From Radiobacillus kanasensis (lineage in GTDB: Bacteria; Bacillota; Bacilli; Bacillales; Amphibacillaceae): a stretch of 64,000 nt of DNA. Below are positions 1 through 8,603 of this stretch, one piece after another. Numbering within the stretch: position 1 is the stretch's first letter; each line of letters starts with the position of its first letter. Where the stretch lies: the NCBI RefSeq assembly GCF_021049245.1, contig NZ_CP088020.1, forward strand, positions 1,122,001 through 1,186,000. Direction: 5' to 3'. Position numbers and translations under genes: made by a program. The notes under the pieces were generated by a model that searched no databases, was not told the DNA's origin, and saw only the letters and a program-made list of their open reading frames with translations.

Positions 1-786
1 AATTTGTTTCAGATCTTCAAATTCATCTGGATGTAAATAGCGCTCTACCTTTAAATGTTTTTTGGTTGGTTGCAAGTATTGCCCAATTGTTACAATATCA
101 ACTTTGTGGGCACGCAAGTCATCCATTGTTTCGATTAGTTCTTCTTTCGTTTCGCCAAGACCGACCATGATACTTGATTTCGTTGGGGTATTTGGAGCAA
201 TTTCTTTCACTCGCTCTAAGAGCTGAAGGGACCGGTCATACATAGCAATCGCTCTTACTTTTTTTGTTAATCTCCTCACGGTTTCGATATTGTGATTAAA
301 AATATCTGGTTTACTATCCATGAGAGTATGTAAGCTTTCGTAGTCTCCCTTCATGTCAGAGGGAAGGATTTCAATTGTACAGCCAGGGTTTCTTTTACGG
401 GTAGCACGAACGGTTTCAGCAAATACGGCAGCACCACCGTCGTTTAAATCATCCCGAGCAACAGCTGTTACTACTACGTGTTTTAGCCCCATGATTTCGA
501 CTGATTCAGCAACACGGTTTGGTTCATCCCAATCTAATTCATTCGGTAGTCCTGTTTTTACTGCGCAAAAGCGGCAGCCGCGTGTACAAGTATCACCGAG
601 AATCATAAAGGTAGCTGTTTTTCTTTCACTCCAGCATTCATGAATGTTTGGACATTTTGCCTCCTCACAAACCGTGTTCAGCCGTTTATCGCGCATTAGC
701 TTTTTCAAGCGGTTGTACGATTTGTTTGTATTGAGCTTAATCTTAAGCCATTCGGGTTTCCTTACATGTTCCTCCTGCTTAGTCAT
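1..786 (-). CDS. lipA: Lipoyl synthase LipA (C-terminus beyond window)
   Basis: Radical-SAM enzyme that inserts two sulfur atoms into protein-bound octanoyl groups, the last step of lipoate synthesis. The 262 visible codons include the auxiliary 4Fe-4S cysteines C40, C45 and C51 (CEEAKC then C) and the radical-SAM motif CTRGCRFC with C67, C71 and C74. The family is about 300 residues, so roughly 40 C-terminal residues lie off the left edge. The ATG at 786 follows an AAGGAGTG ribosome site, 15 nt after the stop of lipM, so the two form an operon. Identity is firm from the cysteine pattern and surrounding sequence. Confidence 0.97.
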   Translation of the reverse strand, partial: MTKQEEHVRKPEWLKIKLNTNKSYNRLKKLMRDKRLNTVCEEAKCPNIHECWSERKTATFMILGDTCTRGCRFCAVKTGLPNELDWDEPNRVAESVEIMGLKHVVVTAVARDDLNDGGAAVFAETVRATRKRNPGCTIEILPSDMKGDYESLHTLMDSKPDIFNHNIETVRRLTKKVRAIAMYDRSLQLLERVKEIAPNTPTKSSIMVGLGETKEELIETMDDLRAHKVDIVTIGQYLQPTKKHLKVERYLHPDEFEDLKQI

Positions 787-801
787 TGTAGACACTCCTT
801 T

Positions 802-1620
802 TTAACGAGAATAGTTCCACTTGTCTGATTTATATTTGGTTTCCATTAGCTCATGTACTTCGTCAAGCATTTCAAGTGGGGGAGTATATGACTCAAGGTT
901 TACTTGTAGTCCGTCCGAAAACCCTTCCTTAAATGCTTCTTTTGCTCGTTCAAACGTAATCTTTGTCTTCGATAATTGGTTAATAGCAACTGCTTTATCA
1001 CCGAATGCACGAATTGCCCTTGCCTTTAACTTGTCATTCGGATAGACAAACATGTCGTAAAGCTTGTTGTTATCCACGTTGAGTGGAATAGAGCCGTGTT
1101 GTAAGATGACCCCTTTTTGTCTTGTCTGTGCACTTCCTGCTGCTTTTTTTCCTTCTACAATTAGTTCGTACCACGAAGGCTCTTCAAAGCAAACCGCAGA
1201 GTCTGTCGATTGTAACTTACCTTCTGGAATAGCGAAGTCTGCCTGTAATTCTAGATTCCGAAAACCCTCCAATAATCCTTTTGAGATAACAAGATAAGCT
1301 TCTTTTACGGTTTTCGGCATTTTCCCATGGCTTTCCGAAACTATTACGCTATATGTAAGTTCTTGATCATGAAGGACAGCCCTACCACCAGTTAGTCTCC
1401 GGACAAGCTCAACTCCATGCTTTTTTGCACCTTCCACATCAATTTTTCCCTCTACTCTTTGAAAATATCCAAGGGATAAACCAGCAGGCTGCCAGCCATA
1501 AAAGCGAATGATTGGTGGAAGCTTTCCTTTACTGTGCCATTGTAATAAGGTTTCATCCATTGCCATGTTAAAGGCGGGATGACATCGTCCAGAATCGATA
1601 AAGTACCATGTATCTTCCAT
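802..1620 (-). CDS. lipM: Octanoyltransferase LipM
   Basis: BPL/LplA/LipB-fold protein of 272 aa that moves octanoate from acyl carrier protein to the glycine cleavage H protein, the entry step of endogenous lipoate assembly in Bacillus. Visible signatures are [18 protein letters not shown] near residues 74-91 and Cys144 in [14 protein letters not shown], which sits where the catalytic Cys150 of B. subtilis LipM lies. Length matches the family (about 278 aa). The ATG has a GGAAGGAG site. It is first in a lipM-lipA operon. A second lipoate-ligase-fold protein (lplJ) lies at 32.6 kb but lacks this cysteine context. Confidence 0.93.
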   Translation of the reverse strand: MEDTWYFIDSGRCHPAFNMAMDETLLQWHSKGKLPPIIRFYGWQPAGLSLGYFQRVEGKIDVEGAKKHGVELVRRLTGGRAVLHDQELTYSVIVSESHGKMPKTVKEAYLVISKGLLEGFRNLELQADFAIPEGKLQSTDSAVCFEEPSWYELIVEGKKAAGSAQTRQKGVILQHGSIPLNVDNNKLYDMFVYPNDKLKARAIRAFGDKAVAINQLSKTKITFERAKEAFKEGFSDGLQVNLESYTPPLEMLDEVHELMETKYKSDKWNYSR

Positions 1621-1808
1621 TTTTGTCTCCTTCCGTACAGAGCATTCAAAGTAATTCTACATGTGTCCTTCTGGAAAAGTAAAGGTAAAATAGTAGGATA
1701 TTTCCAAATGTTATGAATAAAAAATACTATCTCAACTTCTGGTTTTAAAAGTATAATGAAGAGTGGAACATGCACGTCTATCTATTATATTTAAGGAGTT
1801 CACACACC

Positions 1809-3077
1809 ATGAAATGGAAAGATTGGGATCGAAACTTAAGGATTCGATTATTTGGGGAAGGAACGATGAATTTACTGTTCTGGGCTTACTTCCCGTTTAT
1901 GACGATATATTTTGATGATGCTTTTGGAAAAGGGAAAACCGGAATGTTAATCATTCTATCCCAAGCTTTTTCTGTCATCGCTAGTTTAGTTGGCGGATAT
2001 TGTGCGGATCGTTTTGGTAGGAAAAGAATGATGGTACTTGCTTCAAGCTCTCAGTTTCTTACCTTTCTGATATTCGCTTATGCCAATTCACCGTGGTTAG
2101 ACTCCCCTGTCCTTACGTTTATTTCTTTTAGTCTACTAGGGGTATGGGGCGCTTTATATTGGCCAGCATCTCATGCAATGGTTGCGGATGTCGTGCCAGA
2201 AAAACATAGAACCTCTGTATTTGCTGTCTTTTACACGTCCATTAATATTGCGGTTGTCGTTGGTCCTATCCTGGGAAGCTTTGTTTTTTATAGCTATCGA
2301 TTTGAAATGCTAGTCGTTGGAGCGATATTGAATGGGATTGTGGCCTTTGTATTGCAAAAATATTTAAGTGAAACGACCGTATTAAAGGAAAGAAAAGCGT
2401 CCCAAAAGACTAGTTGGTATAAAGCGGTATGGGAAGAGCTAAGTGATTATCGTGTCATTGCCCGAGATAAAACTTTTCTATTGTTTATTATAGCAGGTGT
2501 ACTAGTAGCGCAGACGTTTATGCAGCTGGATTTACTCATTGCGGTGTACACAAGTGAAGTGGTAGAAAATCAACAGTTGTTCGCGATTGGAGATTGGGAT
2601 GTCACGGTAAGTGGGGAAGGTGCTTTTGCCCTAGTACTTGCTGAAAATGGATTATTAGTCGCTTTATTCACCGTCTATATCTCGCGTGTGATTAGTAGAT
2701 GGAAGGAAAGAAACGTCTTTATTCTGTCGTGTTTGCTCTATGCACTTGGAATTTCCTTGTACGGACTGACAGAAAGCATTTGGGTATTTATGATTGCGGT
2801 CTTGTTGTTTACGATAGGAGAGCTTATCGTCGTGGGAAGTCAGGAAAGCTTTGTTGCCAAGCTGGCACCAGATCATATGCGTGGGCAGTACTTTTCAGCG
2901 GCAAGCTTGCGGTTTACCATAGGGAAATTAATCGCCCCAATTAGTCTTGTTTTGACGAATTATTTTTCTTATTCGCAAGTATTTGCTTTCCTAGGCTTTT
3001 TGTCCTTACTTAGTGCAGGAACCTACTACATCATGTTTAAGCGTATCGATAAAGAAACAGAAGCTGCTGTTAGCTAA
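1809..3077 (+). CDS. MFS multidrug-type transporter
   Basis: A 422-residue polytopic protein of the major facilitator superfamily, probably a drug/H+ antiporter. The loop between helices 2 and 3 reads GGYCADRFGRKRMM, the classic MFS G-x-x-x-D-R-x-G-R-R/K signature. About twelve hydrophobic segments are visible, and YWPASHAMVADVVPEKHR is typical of the MDR-type exporters of Bacilli such as YttB. The ATG at 1809 is chosen over the in-frame ATG at 1770 because TTAAGGAG lies 9-14 nt upstream. It is divergent from lipM. The substrate cannot be read from sequence. Confidence 0.85.
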   Translation: MKWKDWDRNLRIRLFGEGTMNLLFWAYFPFMTIYFDDAFGKGKTGMLIILSQAFSVIASLVGGYCADRFGRKRMMVLASSSQFLTFLIFAYANSPWLDSPVLTFISFSLLGVWGALYWPASHAMVADVVPEKHRTSVFAVFYTSINIAVVVGPILGSFVFYSYRFEMLVVGAILNGIVAFVLQKYLSETTVLKERKASQKTSWYKAVWEELSDYRVIARDKTFLLFIIAGVLVAQTFMQLDLLIAVYTSEVVENQQLFAIGDWDVTVSGEGAFALVLAENGLLVALFTVYISRVISRWKERNVFILSCLLYALGISLYGLTESIWVFMIAVLLFTIGELIVVGSQESFVAKLAPDHMRGQYFSAASLRFTIGKLIAPISLVLTNYFSYSQVFAFLGFLSLLSAGTYYIMFKRIDKETEAAVS

Positions 3078-3157
3078 TGGCGAAGACTTGTCCCTTATAA
3101 TCATATTTTAAATATTTGGACATACATTTAGTAAAAAAGGGACAAGGAGGCCAAATA

Positions 3158-3364
3158 ATGATTTTAGGAATCCCTTGGTGGGTTTATATGTTTATTGGAT
3201 TTATTTTCTTTAGTGGATATATGTCTTTTCGCGCTATGAGGGCAGAAAAAAAACTAGAGCAGCGATACATTGAACAGGAAGGCAAAGTGTTCATGGATCG
3301 GATTTCTGAAAGGCGAAACGAGAAGGACGAAGAGTTCGAACAGAAAAAAGTTATTTCAGGATAA
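3158..3364 (+). CDS. yhaL: YhaL-family sporulation membrane protein
   Basis: A 68-residue protein with one N-terminal membrane segment (GIPWWVYMFIGFIFFSGYMS) and a charged tail containing the family motif EQEGKVFMDRISERR. In B. subtilis yhaL lies beside prsA as it does here, and is annotated as sporulation-linked; its function is unclear. The start is the ATG at 3158 behind a perfect AGGAGG; an upstream in-frame start at 3116 has no ribosome site. It faces prsA convergently, and each gene has its own terminator in between. Confidence 0.85.
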   Translation: MILGIPWWVYMFIGFIFFSGYMSFRAMRAEKKLEQRYIEQEGKVFMDRISERRNEKDEEFEQKKVISG

Positions 3365-3370
3365 ATAGAG

Positions 3371-3402
3371 AAAGCCGGAGTAGATACTCTGGCTTTCTTT
3401 TT
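3371..3402 (+). terminator. Intrinsic terminator of yhaL
   Basis: An 11-bp stem (AAAGCCGGAGT / ACTCTGGCTTT, one G-T pair) with a 4-nt loop, followed by CTTTTT, starts 6 nt after the yhaL stop codon. Confidence 0.85.
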
Positions 3403-3426
3403 ATTCACTTGAGCAATCTTGTCCAT

Positions 3427-3456
3427 AAAAAAACCCAACAACTTGGTTGGGTTTTA
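3427..3456 (-). terminator. Intrinsic terminator of prsA
   Basis: On the minus strand AACCCAAC / GTTGGGTT pair and are followed by a run of seven T. It lies directly after the prsA stop codon. Confidence 0.88.
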
Positions 3457-3460
3457 ATGG

Positions 3461-4330
3461 TTAGCTAGCCGCTTTTTCTGTTTTGAATAGATCTTTAAAA
3501 TCTTCAATTTTAACATCTACATCTGCATCTTCGATTAGCTTATTGAGCTTTTCTTGTGCTTTTGCATTGTCTACTTTGCTATTCGCAATTTCACGCTTAA
3601 CATCATCTTTAATGTCTTCAAGTGGCTCTACATCTTCCACTTCACGCTTGTCCGTTACTTTGATGATGTGCCAGCCGTTATCAGTTTGGACAGGGTCACT
3701 AACTGCTCCAACTTCCATGCCATAAGCAGCATCTTCAAATTCAGGAACCATTGCACCTGTACCAAAGAAACCTAGATCTCCACCATTTTCAGCACTTGCT
3801 GTATCCGTAGAGAAGTCTTTTGCCAATTGAGCAAAGTCTTTCCCTTCATCCAATTGTTTTTTCACTTTTTTAGCTGTTTCTTCGTCACTTACTAGAATAT
3901 GACTCGCTTTTACTTCTGTTTGCATACGCTCATATTTTTGGTTGATTTCTTCATCTGTTACTTCAATGCCTTCTGTGATGGCTTTTTCTTGAAGCATATT
4001 TAAGCGAAGTACCTCTTTAAAAGCATCCTCATCAGAAAAACCACTTTGCTGTAAGACGGATTCAAATTGGTCTCCGTATTGCTCTTTTAATTGTTTTAGT
4101 TGATCATCTACGTCGGAATCCTTCACGTCGTAGTTGTCTTCTAGAACTTTTTTCATTACGAGTTCCTGAAGAACAGTTTCACCGGATTCCTTTTGTAGTG
4201 CATTATAAAATTCTTCTTTTGTTACATTACCAGCTTTTGTTTCCACGACTGCTTCTGAGTCATCTTGGGAAGAACATGCTGCTAAAGTAAGTACCCCTGT
4301 TGCCATAACTGCGATTGCGAACTTCTTCAT
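3461..4330 (-). CDS. prsA: Extracellular foldase PrsA (peptidyl-prolyl isomerase lipoprotein)
   Basis: A 289-residue lipoprotein that folds secreted proteins on the outer face of the membrane. The signal peptide ends in the lipobox LAAC with lipidated Cys19. A SurA-like N-domain follows, then a parvulin rotamase domain (VKASHILVSDEE...GGDLGFFGTGAMVPEFEDAAY...VQTDNGWHIIKV) in the middle, and a helical acidic tail. The ATG at 4330 is preferred to the in-frame GTG at 4342, because that GTG overlaps the AGGAGTG ribosome site. The tail and surface are rich in Asp and Glu, as in salt-adapted relatives. Confidence 0.96.
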   Translation of the reverse strand: MKKFAIAVMATGVLTLAACSSQDDSEAVVETKAGNVTKEEFYNALQKESGETVLQELVMKKVLEDNYDVKDSDVDDQLKQLKEQYGDQFESVLQQSGFSDEDAFKEVLRLNMLQEKAITEGIEVTDEEINQKYERMQTEVKASHILVSDEETAKKVKKQLDEGKDFAQLAKDFSTDTASAENGGDLGFFGTGAMVPEFEDAAYGMEVGAVSDPVQTDNGWHIIKVTDKREVEDVEPLEDIKDDVKREIANSKVDNAKAQEKLNKLIEDADVDVKIEDFKDLFKTEKAAS

Positions 4331-4471
4331 TATATTTAACACTCCTAATCACGTTAATGTTTCTCCAGGACAAGGCCCTTGAAATAATATAACATATTTT
4401 ACTAGCAAAAAAATAGTCCCTATCAAAATTACACACTTTTTATATATTTTGTGAAAATGTGCATTTTATAC

Positions 4472-4531
4472 AAAAAGAGCAGGAGGATGGGGCCGATTTA
4501 TCTAATCGTGTTCCATTCTCCTGCTCTTTTT
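4472..4531 (-). terminator. Long hairpin terminator between small ORF and prsA
   Basis: The arms AAAAAGAGCAGGAG and CTCCTGCTCTTTTT are perfect complements with an imperfect inner stem (TGG/CCA). On the minus strand the T-run follows the small gene that ends at 4550. It would work in either direction. Confidence 0.85.
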
Positions 4532-4549
4532 ACTCTACTTCGTCAGTAC

Positions 4550-4729
4550 TTAAATAAGAGATATCTCTACATAAGAAGATAGCAATAAGATCGTAATAAG
4601 TATATTAATCGTTCGAAACACACTTGGCTGTTTTTCTTGAGGCATCTCGGTTTGGACACAAAGCCTATGTGTTAATGAATTAAATAAGAACAAAATAAAC
4701 AATGCAAAGACAGCAAAAAAGATTGGCAT
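4550..4729 (-). CDS. Small two-helix membrane protein, unknown function
   Basis: A 59-codon ORF encoding MPIFFAVFALFILFLF at the N-terminus and a second hydrophobic stretch (TINILITILLLSSYV) near the C-terminus, joined by a polar loop. The ATG is 9-10 nt behind a strong AAGGAGG and the stop is followed by a perfect terminator, so expression is likely. It lies upstream of prsA on the same strand but is separated from it by that terminator. I do not recognise the family. Confidence 0.65.
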   Translation of the reverse strand: MPIFFAVFALFILFLFNSLTHRLCVQTEMPQEKQPSVFRTINILITILLLSSYVEISLI

Positions 4730-4814
4730 AACCTATAGACCTCCTTATCACTAAGACTACTTTATCAAAAAAAAGGTGGGTTGAACAGTTAAAGCTATAG
4801 ATTAAGAGGTTTCG

Positions 4815-4860
4815 ACAAAAATAGTGAAGGCACATCTCCATAGGTCGTGGATGTGCCTTC
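4815..4860 (-). terminator. Intrinsic terminator of the DUF3267 gene
   Basis: GAAGGCACATC and GATGTGCCTTC form an 11-bp stem. On the minus strand it is followed by ACTATTTTTG, just after the stop at 4871. Confidence 0.82.
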
Positions 4861-4870
4861 TATCTGTGAT

Positions 4871-5407
4871 TTAACTAATTAAAATGTCGTATCCATCTTG
4901 TGCGTTTTCGATCATGCATTTTCTCGGTGCTTTAATAAGGTGTGCTGTATATAGAAAATCCTCTAATGAAAAGGCAATATTTATGGCTGCAAATAATAGA
5001 AAGTACGCAAAGAAATCTGCAATGAAATAGCTTCCTACGATACATGGAAAGGTAATCATGACCGTTGGTGATAGCAAAACGAATAAGGATGTGCTCTTAG
5101 ACATTTTTCCATGTGTTCGAAAACTGAAATTCGGTAGGTTTTTCTTTTTGTTTTTCCACTTTACTTTAATTTTTTTGTTCATAATTAGTAACGGGATAAG
5201 ATGCGTTACTTTATGAGCCAGTGGTAAAATCAATAATCCAAATAGCAATGGGAATAGACCATAGTCTCTTACATTACTGGAATCATGAATAATAGATAAG
5301 GGTAGATATAAGATAATAAATGATAGCAATCCCATGATCATGGAAATAAGATAAATGCGATTATTTCCAAAGTCTTTTGAAATATTGATGCTTTTCCAGC
5401 AATTCAT
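4871..5407 (-). CDS. DUF3267-family membrane protein
   Basis: A 178-residue protein with four or five hydrophobic segments. The order resembles the DUF3267 'putative zincin' membrane proteins that lie near prsA and hpr in Bacilli. The usual HExxH metal motif is represented by LAHKVTHL, so Glu is replaced by Lys and peptidase activity is doubtful. The C-terminal sequence APRKCMIENAQDGYDILI looks conserved from memory. The ATG follows AAGGGGGA. It is the second gene of a likely pair, 17 nt after the ORF ending at 5425. No substrate can be inferred. Confidence 0.7.
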   Translation of the reverse strand: MNCWKSINISKDFGNNRIYLISMIMGLLSFIILYLPLSIIHDSSNVRDYGLFPLLFGLLILPLAHKVTHLIPLLIMNKKIKVKWKNKKKNLPNFSFRTHGKMSKSTSLFVLLSPTVMITFPCIVGSYFIADFFAYFLLFAAINIAFSLEDFLYTAHLIKAPRKCMIENAQDGYDILIS

Positions 5408-5424
5408 TCACAAGTCCCCCTTGC

Positions 5425-5625
5425 TTACAATGTTGTTAATGTGAATGGTTCGTGTTCATTGTCCCTCAACGAATAATAGTATGATTCATATGAAAAATCA
5501 ATAGGTTTTTTAAACTTTTTTGTAAAGAATTTCTTAACGATCTGTATGTTGTTTAAACTGCCTAGAAGTACGGTGAGAATCCCATACATTAGATATATGA
5601 GAGAATCAACAATCCGGATGGGCAA
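5425..5625 (-). CDS. Possible small membrane protein upstream of DUF3267 gene
   Basis: A 66-codon ORF with a TTG start (or an ATG at 5589) and no clear ribosome site. It has a hydrophobic N-terminal part (SLIYLMYGILTVLLGSL) and a basic then tyrosine-rich tail. It ends 17 nt before the DUF3267 gene, consistent with translational coupling. No family is recognised, and it may be a decayed gene. Confidence 0.35.
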   Translation of the reverse strand: MPIRIVDSLIYLMYGILTVLLGSLNNIQIVKKFFTKKFKKPIDFSYESYYYSLRDNEHEPFTLTTL

Positions 5626-5683
5626 ATAGCTTAAATGGGGCAGATTCTTCTATAGCAATATTTAGCAATAGGGGAGCGTTTAC

Positions 5684-5721
5684 AAAAAAAGTTACCATTT
5701 TTAAATATGGCAACTTTTTTT
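5684..5721. terminator. Terminator downstream of gbsR-like gene
   Basis: AAAAAAAGTTACCAT and ATGGCAACTTTTTTT form a stem with one mismatch, and T-runs follow on both strands. It starts 6 nt past the gbsR-like stop on the minus strand. Confidence 0.85.
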
Positions 5722-5726
5722 GTTAC

Positions 5727-6185
5727 TTATGAGGATTTTATTTCTTTAAAGGTCTTCTCCAAGTGTTGATGAAAGTCAATCATATCCTGTAATCGATTGG
5801 GGAGTTCTTGCTTGCCTTTCATAGATGTAAGTCTGTCGTTAATCTCAAGTAGAGTCTTCTTTTGTCGTTTCATTGCTTCCAACCATTTATGAATAAAATT
5901 GGACATGAACTTGTGATAAAGGTTCACATCAGCTTGGTATAAGTCTTTTCTTACCCCTTTTATCCAGACTCTTTCCACCAGGTTTAGATCTAATAGGCTT
6001 CTAATCCCATTGCTGACTGAAGTTTTACTTTTTCCCAACCAATCTGCCATTTCATCCAAGGTCATCGGTTTTCCTTCTATATATAAGAGAGAAAACAATT
6101 TAGCTTCTGATGGGGATATATCGAACATTTCCACTGTTTTTGAAAACTCCAGTATAATTTGTTCTTGTACTTTTTGTTCTGCCAT
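5727..6185 (-). CDS. GbsR/OpcR-family MarR-type transcriptional regulator
   Basis: A 152-residue winged-helix regulator. The HTH reads MTLDEMADWLGKSKTSVSNGIRSLLDLNLVERVW (about residues 36-69) and matches the GbsR group, which represses choline or glycine betaine uptake and synthesis genes in Bacilli. It is divergent from opuAA-AB-AC, so it probably controls that transporter in response to choline or osmotic state. The second half is a coiled helical dimer/effector region. The ATG follows AGGGAGGATTC. Regulation of opuA is inference from position. Confidence 0.85.
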   Translation of the reverse strand: MAEQKVQEQIILEFSKTVEMFDISPSEAKLFSLLYIEGKPMTLDEMADWLGKSKTSVSNGIRSLLDLNLVERVWIKGVRKDLYQADVNLYHKFMSNFIHKWLEAMKRQKKTLLEINDRLTSMKGKQELPNRLQDMIDFHQHLEKTFKEIKSS

Positions 6186-6225
6186 AGAATCCTCCCTTGT
6201 AACACAGTCATTAATAACAAGGGTA

Positions 6226-6244
6226 CAACAAATTAGTTTTGTTG
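6226..6244. promoter_or_regulatory. Palindrome upstream of gbsR-like gene (possible operator)
   Basis: CAACAAATTAGTTTTGTTG has 7-nt inverted arms (CAACAAA/TTTGTTG) around a 5-nt centre. It lies 40 nt upstream of the regulator start, a position suited to autoregulation. No consensus is known to me, so this is inference. Confidence 0.4.
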
Positions 6245-6313
6245 AAAAATCAGATGGAGACGTAAAAAAAGGAGGAAAAGGAAGAAATAAAGAGAAAACC
6301 TCCTTTAAAGTTT

Positions 6314-6344
6314 GTACAGAATAAACTGTACGTACTATTTGTAC
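6314..6344. promoter_or_regulatory. Cluster of GTAC palindromes in the gbsR-opuA intergenic region
   Basis: Four GTAC words occur in 31 nt. They include the perfect inverted repeat GTACAG-6 nt-CTGTAC (6314-6331) and the 8-nt palindrome GTACGTAC (6328-6335). The cluster lies just upstream of the best opuA promoter and is a candidate operator for the divergent regulator or another osmotic-control protein. Confidence 0.45.
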
Positions 6345-6365
6345 GAAATTATCCGTTTTTATGGT

Positions 6366-6395
6366 TTGAATTATATAGACAAAAGGGGATATAGT
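6366..6395 (+). promoter_or_regulatory. Candidate SigA promoter of opuA operon
   Basis: TTGAAT and TATAGT are separated by 18 nt, about 95 nt before the opuAA start. The match is moderate; other AT-rich hexamers are nearby. Confidence 0.45.
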
Positions 6396-6489
6396 ATTAA
6401 AGGTAATTCAAAATTCCTATTTCCATGTTTGAGGTATTTAAATAGAGGTACTAACTTACTAGAAAATAATTAATTGAGAGGTGAATCAA

Positions 6490-7689
6490 GTGCCTGTAAT
6501 TAAGGTTGAGGGTTTATCGAAAGTATTCGGTAAAAACCCAAAGCAAGCATTATCATTACTTAGTGAAGGAAAGTCAAAGGATGAAATTCTAAAGAAAACA
6601 GGAAACACGGTAGGGGTCAATCGTGCCTCTTTTGAGGTAGAAGCTGGAGAGATATTCGTAATTATGGGGCTTTCTGGAAGTGGGAAGTCCACTCTTGTGC
6701 GTTTAATTAACCGTTTAATTGATCCAACAGAGGGTAGTGTACTTATCGATGGAGACGACTTAGCCAAAATGGATAAGCAAAGTCTTCGTCAAGTGAGAAG
6801 AGATAAGTTAAGTATGGTATTCCAACGCTTTGCTTTGTTCCCACATCGAACAATTCTAGAGAACGCCGAGTTCGGATTAGAAATCCAAGGAGTCGATAAA
6901 GAACAAAGACAAAAGAAAGCGAAGGAATCTCTTGAGCTCGTGGGATTAGGGAATTACATTCATCAATATCCAGGACAGTTATCTGGGGGAATGCAGCAAC
7001 GTGTTGGGTTAGCAAGAGCATTAGCCAATGATCCAGAAGTATTGCTTATGGATGAAGCATTTTCTGCTCTAGATCCACTGATTCGGAAAGAAATGCAGGA
7101 TGAATTACTGGATTTACAGGAATCCATGAAGAAGACCATTCTTTTTATTACGCATGATTTAGATGAAGCATTACGGATTGGGGATCGAATTGCTTTAATG
7201 AAAGACGGTTCAATTGTACAAATTGGAACACCGGAAGAAATCCTCGTAAACCCGGCCAATGACTATGTGGAGAGATTCGTGGAAGACGTAGATCGCTCCA
7301 AAGTATTAACCGCTGAGCACATTATGAAACGTCCTGAAACGATTAATATCGAGAAGCATGGCCCGAGAGTAGCCTTAGAAAGAATGAAAGAAGAAGGGTT
7401 ATCAAGTATTTATGTAGTCGACGGAAAACGAAACTTAAAGGGCTATGTAACAGCAGATGATGCATCGGAAGCACGTAAAAATGATGTGCGTGATTTAAAT
7501 CAGATCTTGAAAACAGATGTACCGACGGTTACAAGAGAGACGACGATGCATGAAATTTTTGATGTAATACACAATTCACCAGTACCAATCGCAGTAGTAG
7601 AGGATCATAAGTTAAAAGGTATTATTGTAAGAGGGGCTGTCATAGCAGCACTAGCTGGTGAGGGTGAGGTGAACGTAGAGAATGCTTAA
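6490..7689 (+). CDS. opuAA: Glycine betaine ABC transporter ATPase OpuAA
   Basis: A 399-residue ATPase that powers osmoprotectant import with OpuAB and OpuAC. Walker A is GLSGSGKST, the signature is LSGGMQQR, and Walker B is [13 protein letters not shown]. The distinctive N-terminal stretch before Walker A and two C-terminal CBS domains (from about residue 275) are typical of OpuA/ProV and sense ionic strength. The GTG at 6490 is chosen because GAGAGGTG lies 6 nt ahead; the in-frame GTG at 6481 is part of that ribosome site. The gene overlaps opuAB by 8 nt. Identity is strong against B. subtilis OpuAA. Confidence 0.96.
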   Translation: MPVIKVEGLSKVFGKNPKQALSLLSEGKSKDEILKKTGNTVGVNRASFEVEAGEIFVIMGLSGSGKSTLVRLINRLIDPTEGSVLIDGDDLAKMDKQSLRQVRRDKLSMVFQRFALFPHRTILENAEFGLEIQGVDKEQRQKKAKESLELVGLGNYIHQYPGQLSGGMQQRVGLARALANDPEVLLMDEAFSALDPLIRKEMQDELLDLQESMKKTILFITHDLDEALRIGDRIALMKDGSIVQIGTPEEILVNPANDYVERFVEDVDRSKVLTAEHIMKRPETINIEKHGPRVALERMKEEGLSSIYVVDGKRNLKGYVTADDASEARKNDVRDLNQILKTDVPTVTRETTMHEIFDVIHNSPVPIAVVEDHKLKGIIVRGAVIAALAGEGEVNVENA

Positions 7690-8533
7690 TTTTATGGAAA
7701 ATGTACCGACGATACCGATAGCTGATTGGGTTGAAAAGTTAACGGAAAATATAACAGACATTTTTTCTTTTATTTTCACACCGATTGAAGAGAACTTTGG
7801 GGATTTTATTGAAAATACTGCGGACTTACTAGCGGAGGTACCACCGCTTATTGTCATTGTCATTCTTACACTACTAGCTTTCTTTATTAGTGGAAAGAGA
7901 ATTGGACTTTCTATTTTTACAATAGTAGGGCTTTTGTTAATTTGGAACCAAGATTTATGGGAAGCGTTAATTTATACGCTGACCCTAGTTATCACAGCGA
8001 GTCTCTTGTCAGTGATTATTGGTGTACCAATTGGGATTTGGATGTCTAAAAGTGATTTAGCAAAATCGATTATTACCCCTATTCTAGACTTTATGCAGAC
8101 AATGCCGGCATTTGTTTATTTAATCCCGGCAGTTGCGTTCTTTGGAATTGGGATGGTACCAGGGATATTTGCTTCTCTAATCTTTGCGACACCACCAACC
8201 GTTCGTTTTACAAACTTAGGGATTAGACAGGTGTCGAAGGAATTGATAGAAGCCTCCGAAGCATTTGGTAGTACGGGATCACAAAAGCTCTTTAAAGTAG
8301 AGCTACCGATGGCAAGGGGAACGATTATGGCAGGTATTAACCAAACGGTTATGCTGTCCCTGTCTATGGTTGTTATTGCGTCCATGATTGGTGCTCCGGG
8401 TCTTGGAAGAGACGTATTATCAGCCCTACAAAGAGCAAATGTAGGGAATGGATTTGTTGCAGGGTTAGGCATCGTTATTTTAGCGATTATTATTGATCGT
8501 ATGACGCAAAGCATAAATCGAGAAAAAGCATAA
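7682..8533 (+). CDS. opuAB: Glycine betaine ABC transporter permease OpuAB
   Basis: A 283-residue inner-membrane permease with an N-terminal amphipathic region followed by about seven helices and the MetI/ProW-type EAA loop ([25 protein letters not shown]). It conducts glycine betaine (or proline betaine) with OpuAA. Its start overlaps the end of opuAA by 8 nt, indicating translational coupling. Length and motifs agree with OpuAB of B. subtilis (282 aa). Confidence 0.96.
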   Translation: MLNFMENVPTIPIADWVEKLTENITDIFSFIFTPIEENFGDFIENTADLLAEVPPLIVIVILTLLAFFISGKRIGLSIFTIVGLLLIWNQDLWEALIYTLTLVITASLLSVIIGVPIGIWMSKSDLAKSIITPILDFMQTMPAFVYLIPAVAFFGIGMVPGIFASLIFATPPTVRFTNLGIRQVSKELIEASEAFGSTGSQKLFKVELPMARGTIMAGINQTVMLSLSMVVIASMIGAPGLGRDVLSALQRANVGNGFVAGLGIVILAIIIDRMTQSINREKA

Positions 8534-8603
8534 ATTTGCTGGCAACTTTTCACAAAAGAAAAGTTCACCATATATAAAATCTATAAAAAGGGAGTTTTTA
8601 GTT

